Shown: positions 6,472-14,242 of the stretch, in pieces
Position numbering within the stretch: the stretch's first letter is position 1
How the letters are laid out: every line of letters starts with the position of its first letter
Source: Candidatus Neomicrothrix sp. UBA881
GTDB taxonomy: Bacteria > Actinomycetota > Acidimicrobiia > Acidimicrobiales > MedAcidi-G1
Direction of reading: 5' to 3'
DNA length: 14,517 nucleotides
NCBI GenBank assembly: GCA_002294285.1
Contig: DBFL01000022.1
Span: 1-14,517, forward strand
Position numbers and translations under genes: made by a program
Notes under the pieces: model-generated
What the model was told of the DNA's origin: nothing
What the model saw: the letters and a program-made list of their open reading frames with translations, nothing else
Database searches by the model: none

Positions 6472-7563
6472 ATGAAAAAATTGCAACAATTGTTTTCCGA
6501 AGAAGGACAAAGCCCGTGGTTGGATAATCTTCGTCGATCTTGGCTGTCTACTGGTGAATTGAAACAATGGATTGACGACGGAGTTCGTGGGATAACTTCG
6601 AATCCCACAATTTTTCGAAATGCAATGACAGACACAGACGACTACGACACTCAACTCTTAAAACTAATCGCAGAGGGTAAGTCAATTGAGGAAAGTTACT
6701 GGGAGCTTGTAGTTGAAGACATTAACGACGCTCTTGACTTGATGATGCCGCTCTATATTGATTCAAAAGGTCTCGATGGTTTTGTTTCTCTCGAGGTAGA
6801 CCCTAATTTGGCGAACGACACGGACCGAACCATTAAAGCAGCTAGGGATCTTTACTCGCTTATAAATAAACCGAATCTCTACATCAAAATACCTGCTACT
6901 CCTGCTGGCATTCCAGCAATACAACAACTGATCAGCGAGGGTATGAGCATCAACGTAACTCTTATTTTCTCCCTTGAAAGATACGAGCAAGTTATTGAGG
7001 CGTATTTGAAAGGACTAGAGGCGAATTCGGGTGATCTATCTAAAGTTTCTTCAGTTGCCTCTTTCTTTATTAGTAGAACAGATACTGAAATAGATAACAG
7101 GCTCGCTCTTATAGGATCAGAAACGGCCCTAACTCTTCAAGGAAAAGCGGCTATCTCTCAAGGAAAAGCCGCTTATCAAATTTTTAGAGAGAAATTTAGT
7201 GGGAATAGGTGGGAAGAGCTTTGTAACAGAGGTGCATCTCCACAGAGACCGTTGTGGGCATCTACGTCTACTAAAAATCCTGAATTTCCAGACACTTTGT
7301 ATGTCGATGAACTAATTGGACCCGAGACAGTTAACACGATTCCTGATTCAACTTTGAAGGCTTTTATCGACCATGGAAACGTTCGTCGTACAATAGATAC
7401 CAATGAATATGATTCTTCAATACTTGAAAAAATCGAGAATGAAGGTGTAGACCTAAGAGAGGTTTCTCAACTGCTTGAAGAGCAGGGTGTAGCGGCTTTT
7501 GTAGATTCTTTTAATGAACTTTTGCAAACTCTCGAGGAGAAAGTCAATCAGCTAAAAAAATAG
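6472..7563 (+). CDS. tal: Transaldolase
   Basis: The 363-residue enzyme moves a three-carbon dihydroxyacetone unit from sedoheptulose-7-phosphate to glyceraldehyde-3-phosphate. It matches the long actinobacterial/cyanobacterial type, which begins QSPWLDNLRR (13-22) and GITSNPTIF (40-48). The Schiff-base lysine is K139 in YIKIPAT, with INVTLIFS (160-167) and SVASFFISRTDTEID (194-208) following. It ends as a plain transaldolase and is not fused to phosphoglucose isomerase. The start chosen is the ATG at 6472, one base after the tkt stop: residues from there match the family N-terminus, whereas the longer in-frame reading from 6433 would lie inside tkt. The other usual cluster members (zwf, opcA, pgl) are absent downstream. 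Confidence 0.95.
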   Translation: MKKLQQLFSEEGQSPWLDNLRRSWLSTGELKQWIDDGVRGITSNPTIFRNAMTDTDDYDTQLLKLIAEGKSIEESYWELVVEDINDALDLMMPLYIDSKGLDGFVSLEVDPNLANDTDRTIKAARDLYSLINKPNLYIKIPATPAGIPAIQQLISEGMSINVTLIFSLERYEQVIEAYLKGLEANSGDLSKVSSVASFFISRTDTEIDNRLALIGSETALTLQGKAAISQGKAAYQIFREKFSGNRWEELCNRGASPQRPLWASTSTKNPEFPDTLYVDELIGPETVNTIPDSTLKAFIDHGNVRRTIDTNEYDSSILEKIENEGVDLREVSQLLEEQGVAAFVDSFNELLQTLEEKVNQLKK

Positions 7564-7583
7564 CTCTCAGTCAGTTTATTTAT

Positions 7584-7602
7584 GAAACTTAGTGGTAGTT
7601 TC
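7584..7602. promoter_or_regulatory. Inverted repeat upstream of hxlR-family gene (candidate operator)
   Basis: GAAACT-(7 nt)-AGTTTC is a perfect 6+6 inverted repeat, centred about 15 bases before the ATG of the HxlR-family regulator in the 44-bp gap after tal. HxlR proteins bind as dimers to dyads near their own promoters, so autoregulation is plausible. No convincing terminator for tal was seen in the gap, so some read-through from tkt-tal is likely. Confidence 0.4.
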
Positions 7603-7607
7603 TTACA

Positions 7608-8069
7608 ATGTCTGAAGTCCAGTGTTCTATTGAAGCCACACTAAGAACCGTAGGAGATCGTTGGACTCTCCTGATACTTAGAGATATTTTCCGTGGTATA
7701 AAACGGTTCGAAAATATTCAAAAAGATCTTGGGATAGCTAGAAATCTTCTAAGCAAAAGACTTCAACACCTAGTGGACAATAAAGTCGTTGAACGTTTCC
7801 TTTATCAAGAGAAGCCAAACCGATACGAGTACCGCTTGACATCAAAAGGTAGAGCCCTGTCACCATCGCTTATTGCCTTAATGCAATGGGGTGACGAGTG
7901 GTGTTCACTTGAAGAGCCTCCAGTAATGCTCATACATGAAAATTGTGGCTCTCCACTCACCCACTCAGTCCAATGTGAAAACTGCAATCGAGACGTGAAA
8001 CCAGGTGAAATCCGAAGTCTTACAAAAAATTTCTCGAAGTCGAATCTAGAGGTCTTAAATGCTAAATAA
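7608..8069 (+). CDS. HxlR-family winged-helix transcriptional regulator
   Basis: The 153-residue protein is a MarR-like winged-helix DNA-binding regulator of the HxlR type. The hallmark is C6 followed by TLRTVGDRWTLLILRDIF (11-28), then RFENIQKDLGIARNLLSKRL (33-52; recognition helix region) and the wing with RYEYRLTSKGR (72-82). N-terminal cysteines in this family can sense thiol-reactive electrophiles or oxidants. The C-terminal tail has H110-x2-C113 and C123-x2-C126, a possible metal site also seen in other members. The ATG has no strong ribosome-binding site. It overlaps fbiC by 11 nt, so the two are almost certainly coexpressed. Its ligand is unknown. Confidence 0.88.
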   Translation: MSEVQCSIEATLRTVGDRWTLLILRDIFRGIKRFENIQKDLGIARNLLSKRLQHLVDNKVVERFLYQEKPNRYEYRLTSKGRALSPSLIALMQWGDEWCSLEEPPVMLIHENCGSPLTHSVQCENCNRDVKPGEIRSLTKNFSKSNLEVLNAK

Positions 8070-10431
8070 TGAAATTCAAGATCTACCCCGTGAGGAACTT
8101 TTTGAAATAGCTCACTCAATAAGAACCGATAGCTTCAGAAATACAGTTACATACAGCCCGAAAGTATTTATTCCTTTAACCAAACTCTGTCGAGATCGTT
8201 GCGGCTACTGCACTTTTGCCGAACCTCCAGCGCGTCTTGAATCTCCCTATATGACACCAGAAGAGGTTCTGGCTATTGCTGAAACTGCAAAGAAAGCGGG
8301 ATGCCACGAAGCTCTTTTTACACTTGGTGAACGCCCCGAGTTGCGTTATACATCTGCAAAAGAGTGGCTAGCGAAAAGAAATTACAACTCTACTATCGAT
8401 TATTTAGTCGAGGTTTCAAGATTGGTCGTCGAAGAAACTGGTCTCTTGCCGCATGCAAATGCTGGTGCTCTTTATCCAGACGAGCTGCTCGCTCTCCGAG
8501 ATGTCTCAGCTTCTCAGGGGATGATGCTGGAAAGTATCGATCCCGACTTACCCTGCCACCAAAATGCTCCTGACAAAGTTCCTGAACGACGTGTTTCAAC
8601 TATAAAAGAAGCAGGAAAACTGAAAATTCCATTTACAACTGGAATCCTTGTAGGAATAGGTGAAAGCCGTCAGTCGAGAATAGACAGTTTAAAAATAATT
8701 GCTGACATTCATCAAGATTTTGGACACATACAAGAGGTTATAATTCAAAATTTCTTGCCAAAATCGGGAACCACTATGCATAAGCACCCACCATGTCCCG
8801 AGGATGAATTTTTGGAGACAATAGCCCTTGCTCGCATAATCCTTCCCAGTGAAATCCACATCCAAGCACCCCCAAATCTCTCAGACGATTTTAGTAAATT
8901 ACTTCGAGTTGGGATAGATGACTGGGGTGGCGTTTCTCCGGTAACAAGAGACTTCGTGAACCCAGAACGACCTTGGCCGGATCTGGTAAAGCTTCGTCAG
9001 GTAACTGAATCTGAAGGTTTTGAACTCGCACCGCGCCTGACGATCTATCCGGAATTTGCCTCTAATCTAAAAGAATGGGTTAGCCCCAAACTTTCTTTTC
9101 CTGTAATGGAATTAAGTGATTCTTCTGGCTATGCAAGATCAGACCCTCTAGAAGCTGAAATTTTAAAAACCTTAGATGAATCGGAAAAACCCTCAGAAAG
9201 TAATGAAGTATGGTTCTCAGGCTCACCAGGACCTGTCCCCGTCTTGATAAATTCTTTAACGAAAATTGGTGGAGCAATTAAGAGTGCTTTAAGTGCCGTA
9301 GCAGACGGCGAGGAAGCTAACGATGAAATGCTCGAAATTTTTCTGTCTGCACGAGGATCAGAAATATCCGCAGTGGCAGAGTTGGCAGATGACCTACGAT
9401 CGAAGGCAGTCGGCAACAAAATCACTTGGGTGGCTAATAGAAATATCAACTACACCAATGTCTGCACATTTAAGTGCCGTTTTTGCGGTTTTTCCAAAGG
9501 CCCTCTTTCTTTGAATCTCAGGGGAACACCATACTTGTTAGAGATGGATGAAATTGCTGCAAGGGTAGCTGAAGCAGCCAGGGCAGGAGCGACGGAAGTA
9601 TGTCTTCAAGGTGGCATTCACCCCGACTTCGACGGTAACTACTATATAGATGTCGCTAAAGCTGTTCGCGATGCAGTTCCTGACATTCACATCCATGGTT
9701 TTACTGCGTTGGAAGTTTTCGAGGGCGCCAAACGTCTCAAGGAGCCTCTTGATTCTTATCTGAAACGCTTAATGGACGCGGGTCTTGCTTCTCTGCCTGG
9801 AACAGCGGCTGAAATATTGGATGATGAAATTCGTAAAGATCTATGTCCTGACAAAATAAACACTGAAGAGTGGTTAGAAGTTCACAGAACCGCTCACAAC
9901 GTGGGTTTGCGGTCCAACATCACAATGATGTTTGGCTCTATCGAACATCCCAAACACTGGGTTAAGCATCTGCTTTTGTGTCGTGACCTTCAAAAAGAAA
10001 CCGGTGGTTTTACTGAATTCGTAGGATTACCTTTTGTCCATATGGCTTCACCTATTTACCTCCAGGAAAAATCGCGGCGAGGACCCACCTTTAGGGAAAC
10101 TCTTCTTTTGCATTCTGTTGCGAGGATTGCTTACAACGGTTTGATTTCTAATGTCCAAGCATCATGGGTAAAAATCGGGTTCGAAGGTGTTTCTCAATTG
10201 CTACAAGCAGGGGTGAATGATTTAGGGGGCACTTTAATTGACGAAAACATCTCACGAGCCGCGGGAGCTCAACATGGACAAATGGTAAAAAAATCTGACT
10301 TTGAAGCCCTTATAGAGCCCCTAGGAAGGGAACTTGTGCAACGCAGCACGTTGTATGGAGATGTTGAACCTAACAAAAAGTTAAAAATAAATGGCAATGG
10401 CCGGACGCTTCTGCCGCTAATAAACGCTTAG
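8059..10431 (+). CDS. fbiC: FbiC: fused CofG/CofH 7,8-didemethyl-8-hydroxy-5-deazariboflavin (FO) synthase
   Basis: This 790-residue protein has two radical-SAM domains that together make FO, the chromophore of cofactor F420, from tyrosine and 5-amino-6-ribitylamino-uracil. The N-terminal CofG half (about 28-350) has the cluster motif C44-x3-C48-x2-C51 (CRDRCGYC). A linker of about 70 residues follows, then the CofH half (about 430-790) with C469-x3-C473-x2-C476 (CTFKCRFC). The CofG-then-CofH order is that of actinobacterial FbiC; archaea and cyanobacteria encode separate proteins. It is slightly shorter than the mycobacterial protein. The ATG at 8059 has a good AGAGG ribosome-binding site six to seven bases upstream, within the end of the hxlR-family gene. 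Its TAG stop abuts the TAA stop of the convergent gene. Other F420 genes are not in the window. Confidence 0.96.
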   Translation: MLNNEIQDLPREELFEIAHSIRTDSFRNTVTYSPKVFIPLTKLCRDRCGYCTFAEPPARLESPYMTPEEVLAIAETAKKAGCHEALFTLGERPELRYTSAKEWLAKRNYNSTIDYLVEVSRLVVEETGLLPHANAGALYPDELLALRDVSASQGMMLESIDPDLPCHQNAPDKVPERRVSTIKEAGKLKIPFTTGILVGIGESRQSRIDSLKIIADIHQDFGHIQEVIIQNFLPKSGTTMHKHPPCPEDEFLETIALARIILPSEIHIQAPPNLSDDFSKLLRVGIDDWGGVSPVTRDFVNPERPWPDLVKLRQVTESEGFELAPRLTIYPEFASNLKEWVSPKLSFPVMELSDSSGYARSDPLEAEILKTLDESEKPSESNEVWFSGSPGPVPVLINSLTKIGGAIKSALSAVADGEEANDEMLEIFLSARGSEISAVAELADDLRSKAVGNKITWVANRNINYTNVCTFKCRFCGFSKGPLSLNLRGTPYLLEMDEIAARVAEAARAGATEVCLQGGIHPDFDGNYYIDVAKAVRDAVPDIHIHGFTALEVFEGAKRLKEPLDSYLKRLMDAGLASLPGTAAEILDDEIRKDLCPDKINTEEWLEVHRTAHNVGLRSNITMMFGSIEHPKHWVKHLLLCRDLQKETGGFTEFVGLPFVHMASPIYLQEKSRRGPTFRETLLLHSVARIAYNGLISNVQASWVKIGFEGVSQLLQAGVNDLGGTLIDENISRAAGAQHGQMVKKSDFEALIEPLGRELVQRSTLYGDVEPNKKLKINGNGRTLLPLINA

Positions 10432-10626
10432 TTAATCATCTAAACCTGAAAGAATGTGAGCTGCTTTTTCCAGGGAGCGTCTAGCTCGTGCCAACTGCTT
10501 CTCTTTCGCTGACGCCTTCTCACCACCTGCGTCTAAATTTTCCCTTAGTTCATGCAGGGTCAGATCAGCAACTTTTTCGACAAGTATTTCAATTTGAGAT
10601 TTTATTCCTTCAATTTCAGAATTCAT
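10432..10626 (-). CDS. Small charged helical protein, unknown function
   Basis: This 64-residue ORF is not recognised. It is rich in charged residues, K/R and E/D, with heptad-like leucine/isoleucine spacing, so it is probably helical or a short coiled coil. The first part is IEGIKSQIEILVEKVADLTL (5-24), and the second, after a flexible GGEKASAK (34-41), contains RARRSLEKAAHIL (47-59). No membrane segment or signal peptide is present. It starts with ATG 11 nt inside the end of glcF, which suggests translational coupling and supports it as real. It is the last gene of the glycolate oxidase operon, and its TAA stop directly touches the fbiC stop coming from the other side. It is too long and divergent to call XseB. 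Confidence 0.6.
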   Translation of the reverse strand: MNSEIEGIKSQIEILVEKVADLTLHELRENLDAGGEKASAKEKQLARARRSLEKAAHILSGLDD

Positions 10627-11824
10627 TTAACTTCTCCACACTTTGATGATCCATTTCACTTAAATAGTCTGCTACTAACTCAAGTGGGTGTTTCATCTCA
10701 AAACCTTCGGCTTGTAAATGCGTTACACAGCCCGGATTCGCGCTTGCTACTCTAAGCGTTCCTTTTCCTTTCATGACTTCGTTAAGAGCCGTACTCTTGA
10801 GTTGTCTAATTTCAGTAGAAAGTTCCCTCTGAGTCAAAGAATAAACACCTCCAGCGCCACAACATAACCCGTCGTCAGAGAGTTCAACTATTTCTAAAAA
10901 AGGGTCCAAAAGGTCTCTTACGTGATGATGAGAGTTCTGTACATGTCGAAGGTGACAAGGATCCTGAACTATGACTGCTTCTTTTTCAGCAGATTTTTTA
11001 GGAAGTTCGAAATTTACAGCCATCCATTCGTGAACATCGAAGACTCGTTTCGAAAATTCTTTTGCTTCATCAGTTTTCAATAAAGTTCCATATTCTTTCA
11101 AAACAGCCCCACAGCCGGCAGAGTTAACCAAAATGGGAACTGTGTCAGGCATTTTCTCAATCACTTTTTGCGCCATTTTTTCGAACTCCTTCGTTAAACC
11201 CGAATGTTCGTGCAAAGCACCGCAACATCCCACTTTGTTGCCAGAAACATCTGGGCTAACTCCAAAAAATTTCAGAGATTTCAAAGCTGCTTCGTGTACC
11301 CAAGGGGTCCAAAAATTCATTACACAACCTGTGAACAGAACAGGTTCTCCTGTTGAATCATCAACTGAAAGTTTTCTTTTTACAGAAGGAACTCCTGAGG
11401 GGATATAGGAAGAGTTACGAAAAAGTCCCAGTTTTTGAAGGTAAGAAATAAAGAATGTAGCAACTTTCAGTAAGAAAGGTCGTGCAATAACTTTAAGTCC
11501 GCACCTAACACTTATTGGCAGTTTTCTAACATGTCGAAGATTTTTTTTAGTCTCAGAAATCAAATCTCCGAACTGGACAGAAGAGGGGCAAGCAGTCTCA
11601 CACCCCAAACATTGAACGCACGTATCCATCGAGTTAATCCATTCCTGGGTGGGAACGAATTCTGACGATTCAGAGATTCGCATTAGAGAAATTCTTCCAC
11701 GTGGAGACAGTCGTTCATCTCCAGTAACCCTGTAAGTGGGACAGTGCGGAAGACACAGACCACAAGAGACACAAGCGTTGAGTACTTCCGAATCTAAGGA
11801 AAAGATTTTGTCTGCAGTGTTCAT
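10616..11824 (-). CDS. glcF: Glycolate oxidase iron-sulfur subunit GlcF
   Basis: The 402-residue protein is the electron-transfer subunit of glycolate oxidase. Two [4Fe-4S] ferredoxin-type motifs are near the N-terminus: C18-x2-C21-x2-C24-x3-C28-P and C69-x2-C72-x2-C75-x3-C79-P. They are followed by two cysteine-rich CCG domains with GCCG at 199-202 (preceded by TGCVMNFW, 165-172) and LCCGAGG at 320-326 (preceded by QDPCHLRH, 287-294). The CCG domains bind additional cofactors in related heterodisulfide-reductase-like proteins. The complex probably passes electrons to the quinone pool at the membrane. The ATG lies 13 nt after the glcE stop with an AGGTG ribosome-binding site five bases upstream. 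Related LutA/LldE proteins also carry CCG domains, but the adjacent glcD and glcE favour GlcF. Confidence 0.93.
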   Translation of the reverse strand: MNTADKIFSLDSEVLNACVSCGLCLPHCPTYRVTGDERLSPRGRISLMRISESSEFVPTQEWINSMDTCVQCLGCETACPSSVQFGDLISETKKNLRHVRKLPISVRCGLKVIARPFLLKVATFFISYLQKLGLFRNSSYIPSGVPSVKRKLSVDDSTGEPVLFTGCVMNFWTPWVHEAALKSLKFFGVSPDVSGNKVGCCGALHEHSGLTKEFEKMAQKVIEKMPDTVPILVNSAGCGAVLKEYGTLLKTDEAKEFSKRVFDVHEWMAVNFELPKKSAEKEAVIVQDPCHLRHVQNSHHHVRDLLDPFLEIVELSDDGLCCGAGGVYSLTQRELSTEIRQLKSTALNEVMKGKGTLRVASANPGCVTHLQAEGFEMKHPLELVADYLSEMDHQSVEKLNEF

Positions 11825-11837
11825 CTATGCACCTGTT

Positions 11838-12716
11838 TCACGAAAAATAAGGACTCCTACCAGGATTTAATCTTCCAGTAGGATCAAAATTGTCTTTGAC
11901 TCTTGAAGAAAGCTCTCTTACTTTCTCGGAGACCTCTATTCGTTTTTGATTATTATGAGAATGAAGAACACCAGTTTGCAAATCAAGTAGACCTTCACCT
12001 GAAGTGTTTTTATAGTTTCCTTTTAGAGCAGGTGGAATTTCAGGGCCTTTCTCCATCTCCAGCATCCCAATTTCATTCAGCGAAGATGCCTCTTTATCAA
12101 TGTCCTCTGCATACCCTTCTAGCAGCACAAACGTTTTAACGCCGTCAGATAAGACACTAGCTGGACGATAACAGCGGGCCGTTATTTCATTGAATCCCAC
12201 CATCCCACTGAGCCATGTTTGCTTTTCTGGTTTTGGTCTAGTTCTTAAAGTCACTATTCCCAGTAAAGCCAGAGTCCCCAAAGATGAAACTAAGAGTTTG
12301 CAAATATCGTAACCTGTTACATTTTTTACAGTCGGACCTCCTGCTGTGAATTTTTTACCATCCGCTCCAACGCAATCTGCCTGAAGTAAAACATCAGATG
12401 CTGCTCCTATTCGCGCTCTTCTATGACTACTCGAACCAACTGCGAGACAGCCACCGACTGTCGATTCTTTTAATCCACAAAGAGCAACTTCTTGATTGAA
12501 GTTTGATAACTCTTCCATTAGCACGTCCAACTTTGTACCTGCTCCCACTTTTACAATCATTTCTTCCGGCTGAACATTTACAATGCCTATTGGAGCTGCA
12601 ACTTCTTTTGTTCCATCAAGTAGAGATCCGCCCACCTCCCAGCGCGTTCCTCCACCTTTGACAGTCACCAGACAGTCAACCCCTACCTCTTCAACAAATT
12701 CCTCCATGCTTTTCAT
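11838..12716 (-). CDS. glcE: Glycolate oxidase FAD-binding subunit GlcE
   Basis: This FAD-binding (PCMH/VAO-fold) subunit pairs with GlcD. Visible elements are the GGGT/GG loop (VKGGGTRWEVGG), VQPEEMIVKVGAGT, the STVGGCLAVGSSS glycine-rich FAD segment, VKNVTGYDICKL and the C-terminal FDPTGRLNPGR. At 292 residues it is at the short end for GlcE. It lacks the large C-terminal catalytic region of GlcD, as expected. The start chosen is the ATG at 12716: it overlaps the glcD stop by 4 nt (ATGA) and has a GAAGGTG ribosome-binding site seven bases upstream. The alternative TTG at 12722 would be only about two bases from that site. Function in the complex is probably structural and electron transfer. 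Confidence 0.92.
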   Translation of the reverse strand: MKSMEEFVEEVGVDCLVTVKGGGTRWEVGGSLLDGTKEVAAPIGIVNVQPEEMIVKVGAGTKLDVLMEELSNFNQEVALCGLKESTVGGCLAVGSSSHRRARIGAASDVLLQADCVGADGKKFTAGGPTVKNVTGYDICKLLVSSLGTLALLGIVTLRTRPKPEKQTWLSGMVGFNEITARCYRPASVLSDGVKTFVLLEGYAEDIDKEASSLNEIGMLEMEKGPEIPPALKGNYKNTSGEGLLDLQTGVLHSHNNQKRIEVSEKVRELSSRVKDNFDPTGRLNPGRSPYFS

Positions 12717-14167
12717 ATCCAAACACCTTCAGGGATCTCATTCAAAGAATTTAATTCCCCACATGAGGCACCAGAGGGCAAAACTTTATGCGGGTTTGAG
12801 CGATTATCAGGATCGAAAGCACGACGCAGAGCGTCTTGAGCTTCTAAGTCTCTTTCCGAGAATTGCATTGTCATAAATTTTTGCTTTTCGAGCCCTATTC
12901 CATGTTCACCCGAAAGGACGCCACCCGCTTCAAGAGAGATATTTACTATTTCTTCTCCTGCCTTTCTAACTCTCTCCAAAGTTCCTTCAATACGCGAGTC
13001 GAAAACCAGCAGAGGATGTAAGTTTCCATCACCTGCATGGAAAACGTTCATCACTAAAAGTTCATACTTTTCAGCAACCTCGTACACCTTTTTAATTACC
13101 TCAGCGAGGCGTGCTCTTGGTATTACGGTGTCATGCAAGTAGTAATCGGGCTTTATTTTGGCAATTGCACCAAAAGCGCTTTTTCTACCTTTCCAGATTC
13201 GTTCTCTTTCTTCAAGTTCTGTAGCAATCCTTACTTCTCTAGCACCATTGTTCTTTGATATTTGGGTTATTCGCTCAATTTCTTTATTAACACCATCAGG
13301 CAAACCATCCACTTCGGCAATAAGTACTGCCTCAGCATCCAATGGATAACCTGCATTAGCAAACGGTTCTACTGCTGCCACGACATTCCTATCCATTAAT
13401 TCCAATGCAGCCGGCAAAATGCCATCAGCGATTATTTCACTTACGGTTTGTGCAGCTTCAGTAATTTTTGAAAAATCGAGAAGCAAAGTGGCTACTGTTG
13501 GGGGATCTGCTGTCAAACGTACAGCTATTTTTGTTGCAACACCTAAAGTTCCTTCTCCACCCACAAAAACGCCACGTAGGTCGTACCCACACATCTCTCC
13601 TTCTGTACTTCCCAGCTCAACTATTGAAGCATCTGGAAGAACCACTTCTACTGCTGCGACATGTGTGTTGGTAACTCCATAGGCCAAACAGTGTGGACCT
13701 CCAGAATTGTTAGCAACATTCCCACCTATTGTGCAAGCTTGCTGACTAGATGGATCTGGAGCAAAGTGGAGCCCTGTGCCTTTCAAAGAGGAAGATAAGT
13801 CTAAATTGACTACCCCGGGTTGAACCCAGGCGATTTTCTTTTCGAAATTCACCTCAAGTATTTTGTTCATTCGAGTGGTCACGATAACTATCGGATCATT
13901 ACAAGGAACTGACCCGCCTGCTAATCCGGTACCAGCTCCTCTCGTTACAAACTCGCGTTCAAATTTATTAGCAAGAGCAACACACTCGGCAACTTCTAAA
14001 GTTGTCTCTGGGAAGCACACAACGCCTGCACGTCCACCTTCCATAACGGAACCATCCCTGCTGTATAAACGCCGAGCCGATGCACCATCTGTTACCCGCT
14101 TCGAATCCAGAGCTTCAATAAGAGCTTGAACGAGTGGATCATCGATCTTTTGCCGTCTTCTACGCAT
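12713..14167 (-). CDS. glcD: Glycolate oxidase catalytic FAD-linked subunit GlcD
   Basis: The 484-residue FAD-linked oxidase oxidises glycolate to glyoxylate. The N-terminal FAD domain has VTRGAGTGLAGGSVP, PDPSSQQACTIGGNVANNSG and GGEGTLGV. The C-terminal substrate domain has NVFHAGDGNLHP and SGEHGIGLEK, whose histidines are characteristic of the GlcD/D-LDH family (FAD-oxidase C). Near the end FDPDNRSNPHKVLP has His where Gly (NPGK) is usual. D-lactate dehydrogenase is the main alternative, but the contiguous glcD-glcE-glcF order makes glycolate the best call. The start is ATG at 14167 or TTG at 14173: an AGAGG site lies 11 bases before the ATG and 5 before the TTG, so the TTG cannot be excluded. 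It is the first gene of the operon and diverges from the ClC gene. Confidence 0.93.
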   Translation of the reverse strand: MRRRRQKIDDPLVQALIEALDSKRVTDGASARRLYSRDGSVMEGGRAGVVCFPETTLEVAECVALANKFEREFVTRGAGTGLAGGSVPCNDPIVIVTTRMNKILEVNFEKKIAWVQPGVVNLDLSSSLKGTGLHFAPDPSSQQACTIGGNVANNSGGPHCLAYGVTNTHVAAVEVVLPDASIVELGSTEGEMCGYDLRGVFVGGEGTLGVATKIAVRLTADPPTVATLLLDFSKITEAAQTVSEIIADGILPAALELMDRNVVAAVEPFANAGYPLDAEAVLIAEVDGLPDGVNKEIERITQISKNNGAREVRIATELEERERIWKGRKSAFGAIAKIKPDYYLHDTVIPRARLAEVIKKVYEVAEKYELLVMNVFHAGDGNLHPLLVFDSRIEGTLERVRKAGEEIVNISLEAGGVLSGEHGIGLEKQKFMTMQFSERDLEAQDALRRAFDPDNRSNPHKVLPSGASCGELNSLNEIPEGVWI

Positions 14168-14173
14168 AAACAA

Positions 14174-14242
14174 TTCTGCCTCTTATTTTTAAGAATTCAA
14201 GTCAATCTTCCCATATATGAGGATCATCTCTTGACTCCCTGT
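14174..14242. promoter_or_regulatory. Divergent promoter region between glcD and the ClC gene
   Basis: This 69-bp AT-rich gap must serve both directions. The only notable element is CATATATG (14212-14219), an 8-bp palindrome that could supply a -10 box (TATATG or TATAT) on either strand. TTGACT on the minus strand (complement of 14200-14205) is a good -35 match for glcD but has no convincing -10 at 16-18 bp. No regulator-binding dyad is clear. Confidence 0.3.

Noticed and set aside
7138..7173. Direct repeat (CAAGGAAAAGC-GCT, period 21 bp) within tal
   Set aside because: It encodes QGKAAIS/QGKAAYQ in a normally Ala-rich helix of transaldolase, in frame and conserved in type; there is no sign of a mobile or regulatory repeat.
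9129..9449. Minus-strand frame of 106 codons inside fbiC
   Set aside because: It lies opposite the CofG/CofH linker of FbiC, and the fusion protein reads cleanly through.
10432..10626. Small subunit of exonuclease VII (XseB) for the 64-residue ORF
   Set aside because: The size and helical nature are similar, but the conserved XseB pattern is not visible and no xseA gene is adjacent.
12717..12722. TTG start for glcE at 12722
   Set aside because: It would be only about two bases from the GAAGGTG site, whereas the ATG at 12716 has seven-base spacing and an ATGA overlap with glcD.
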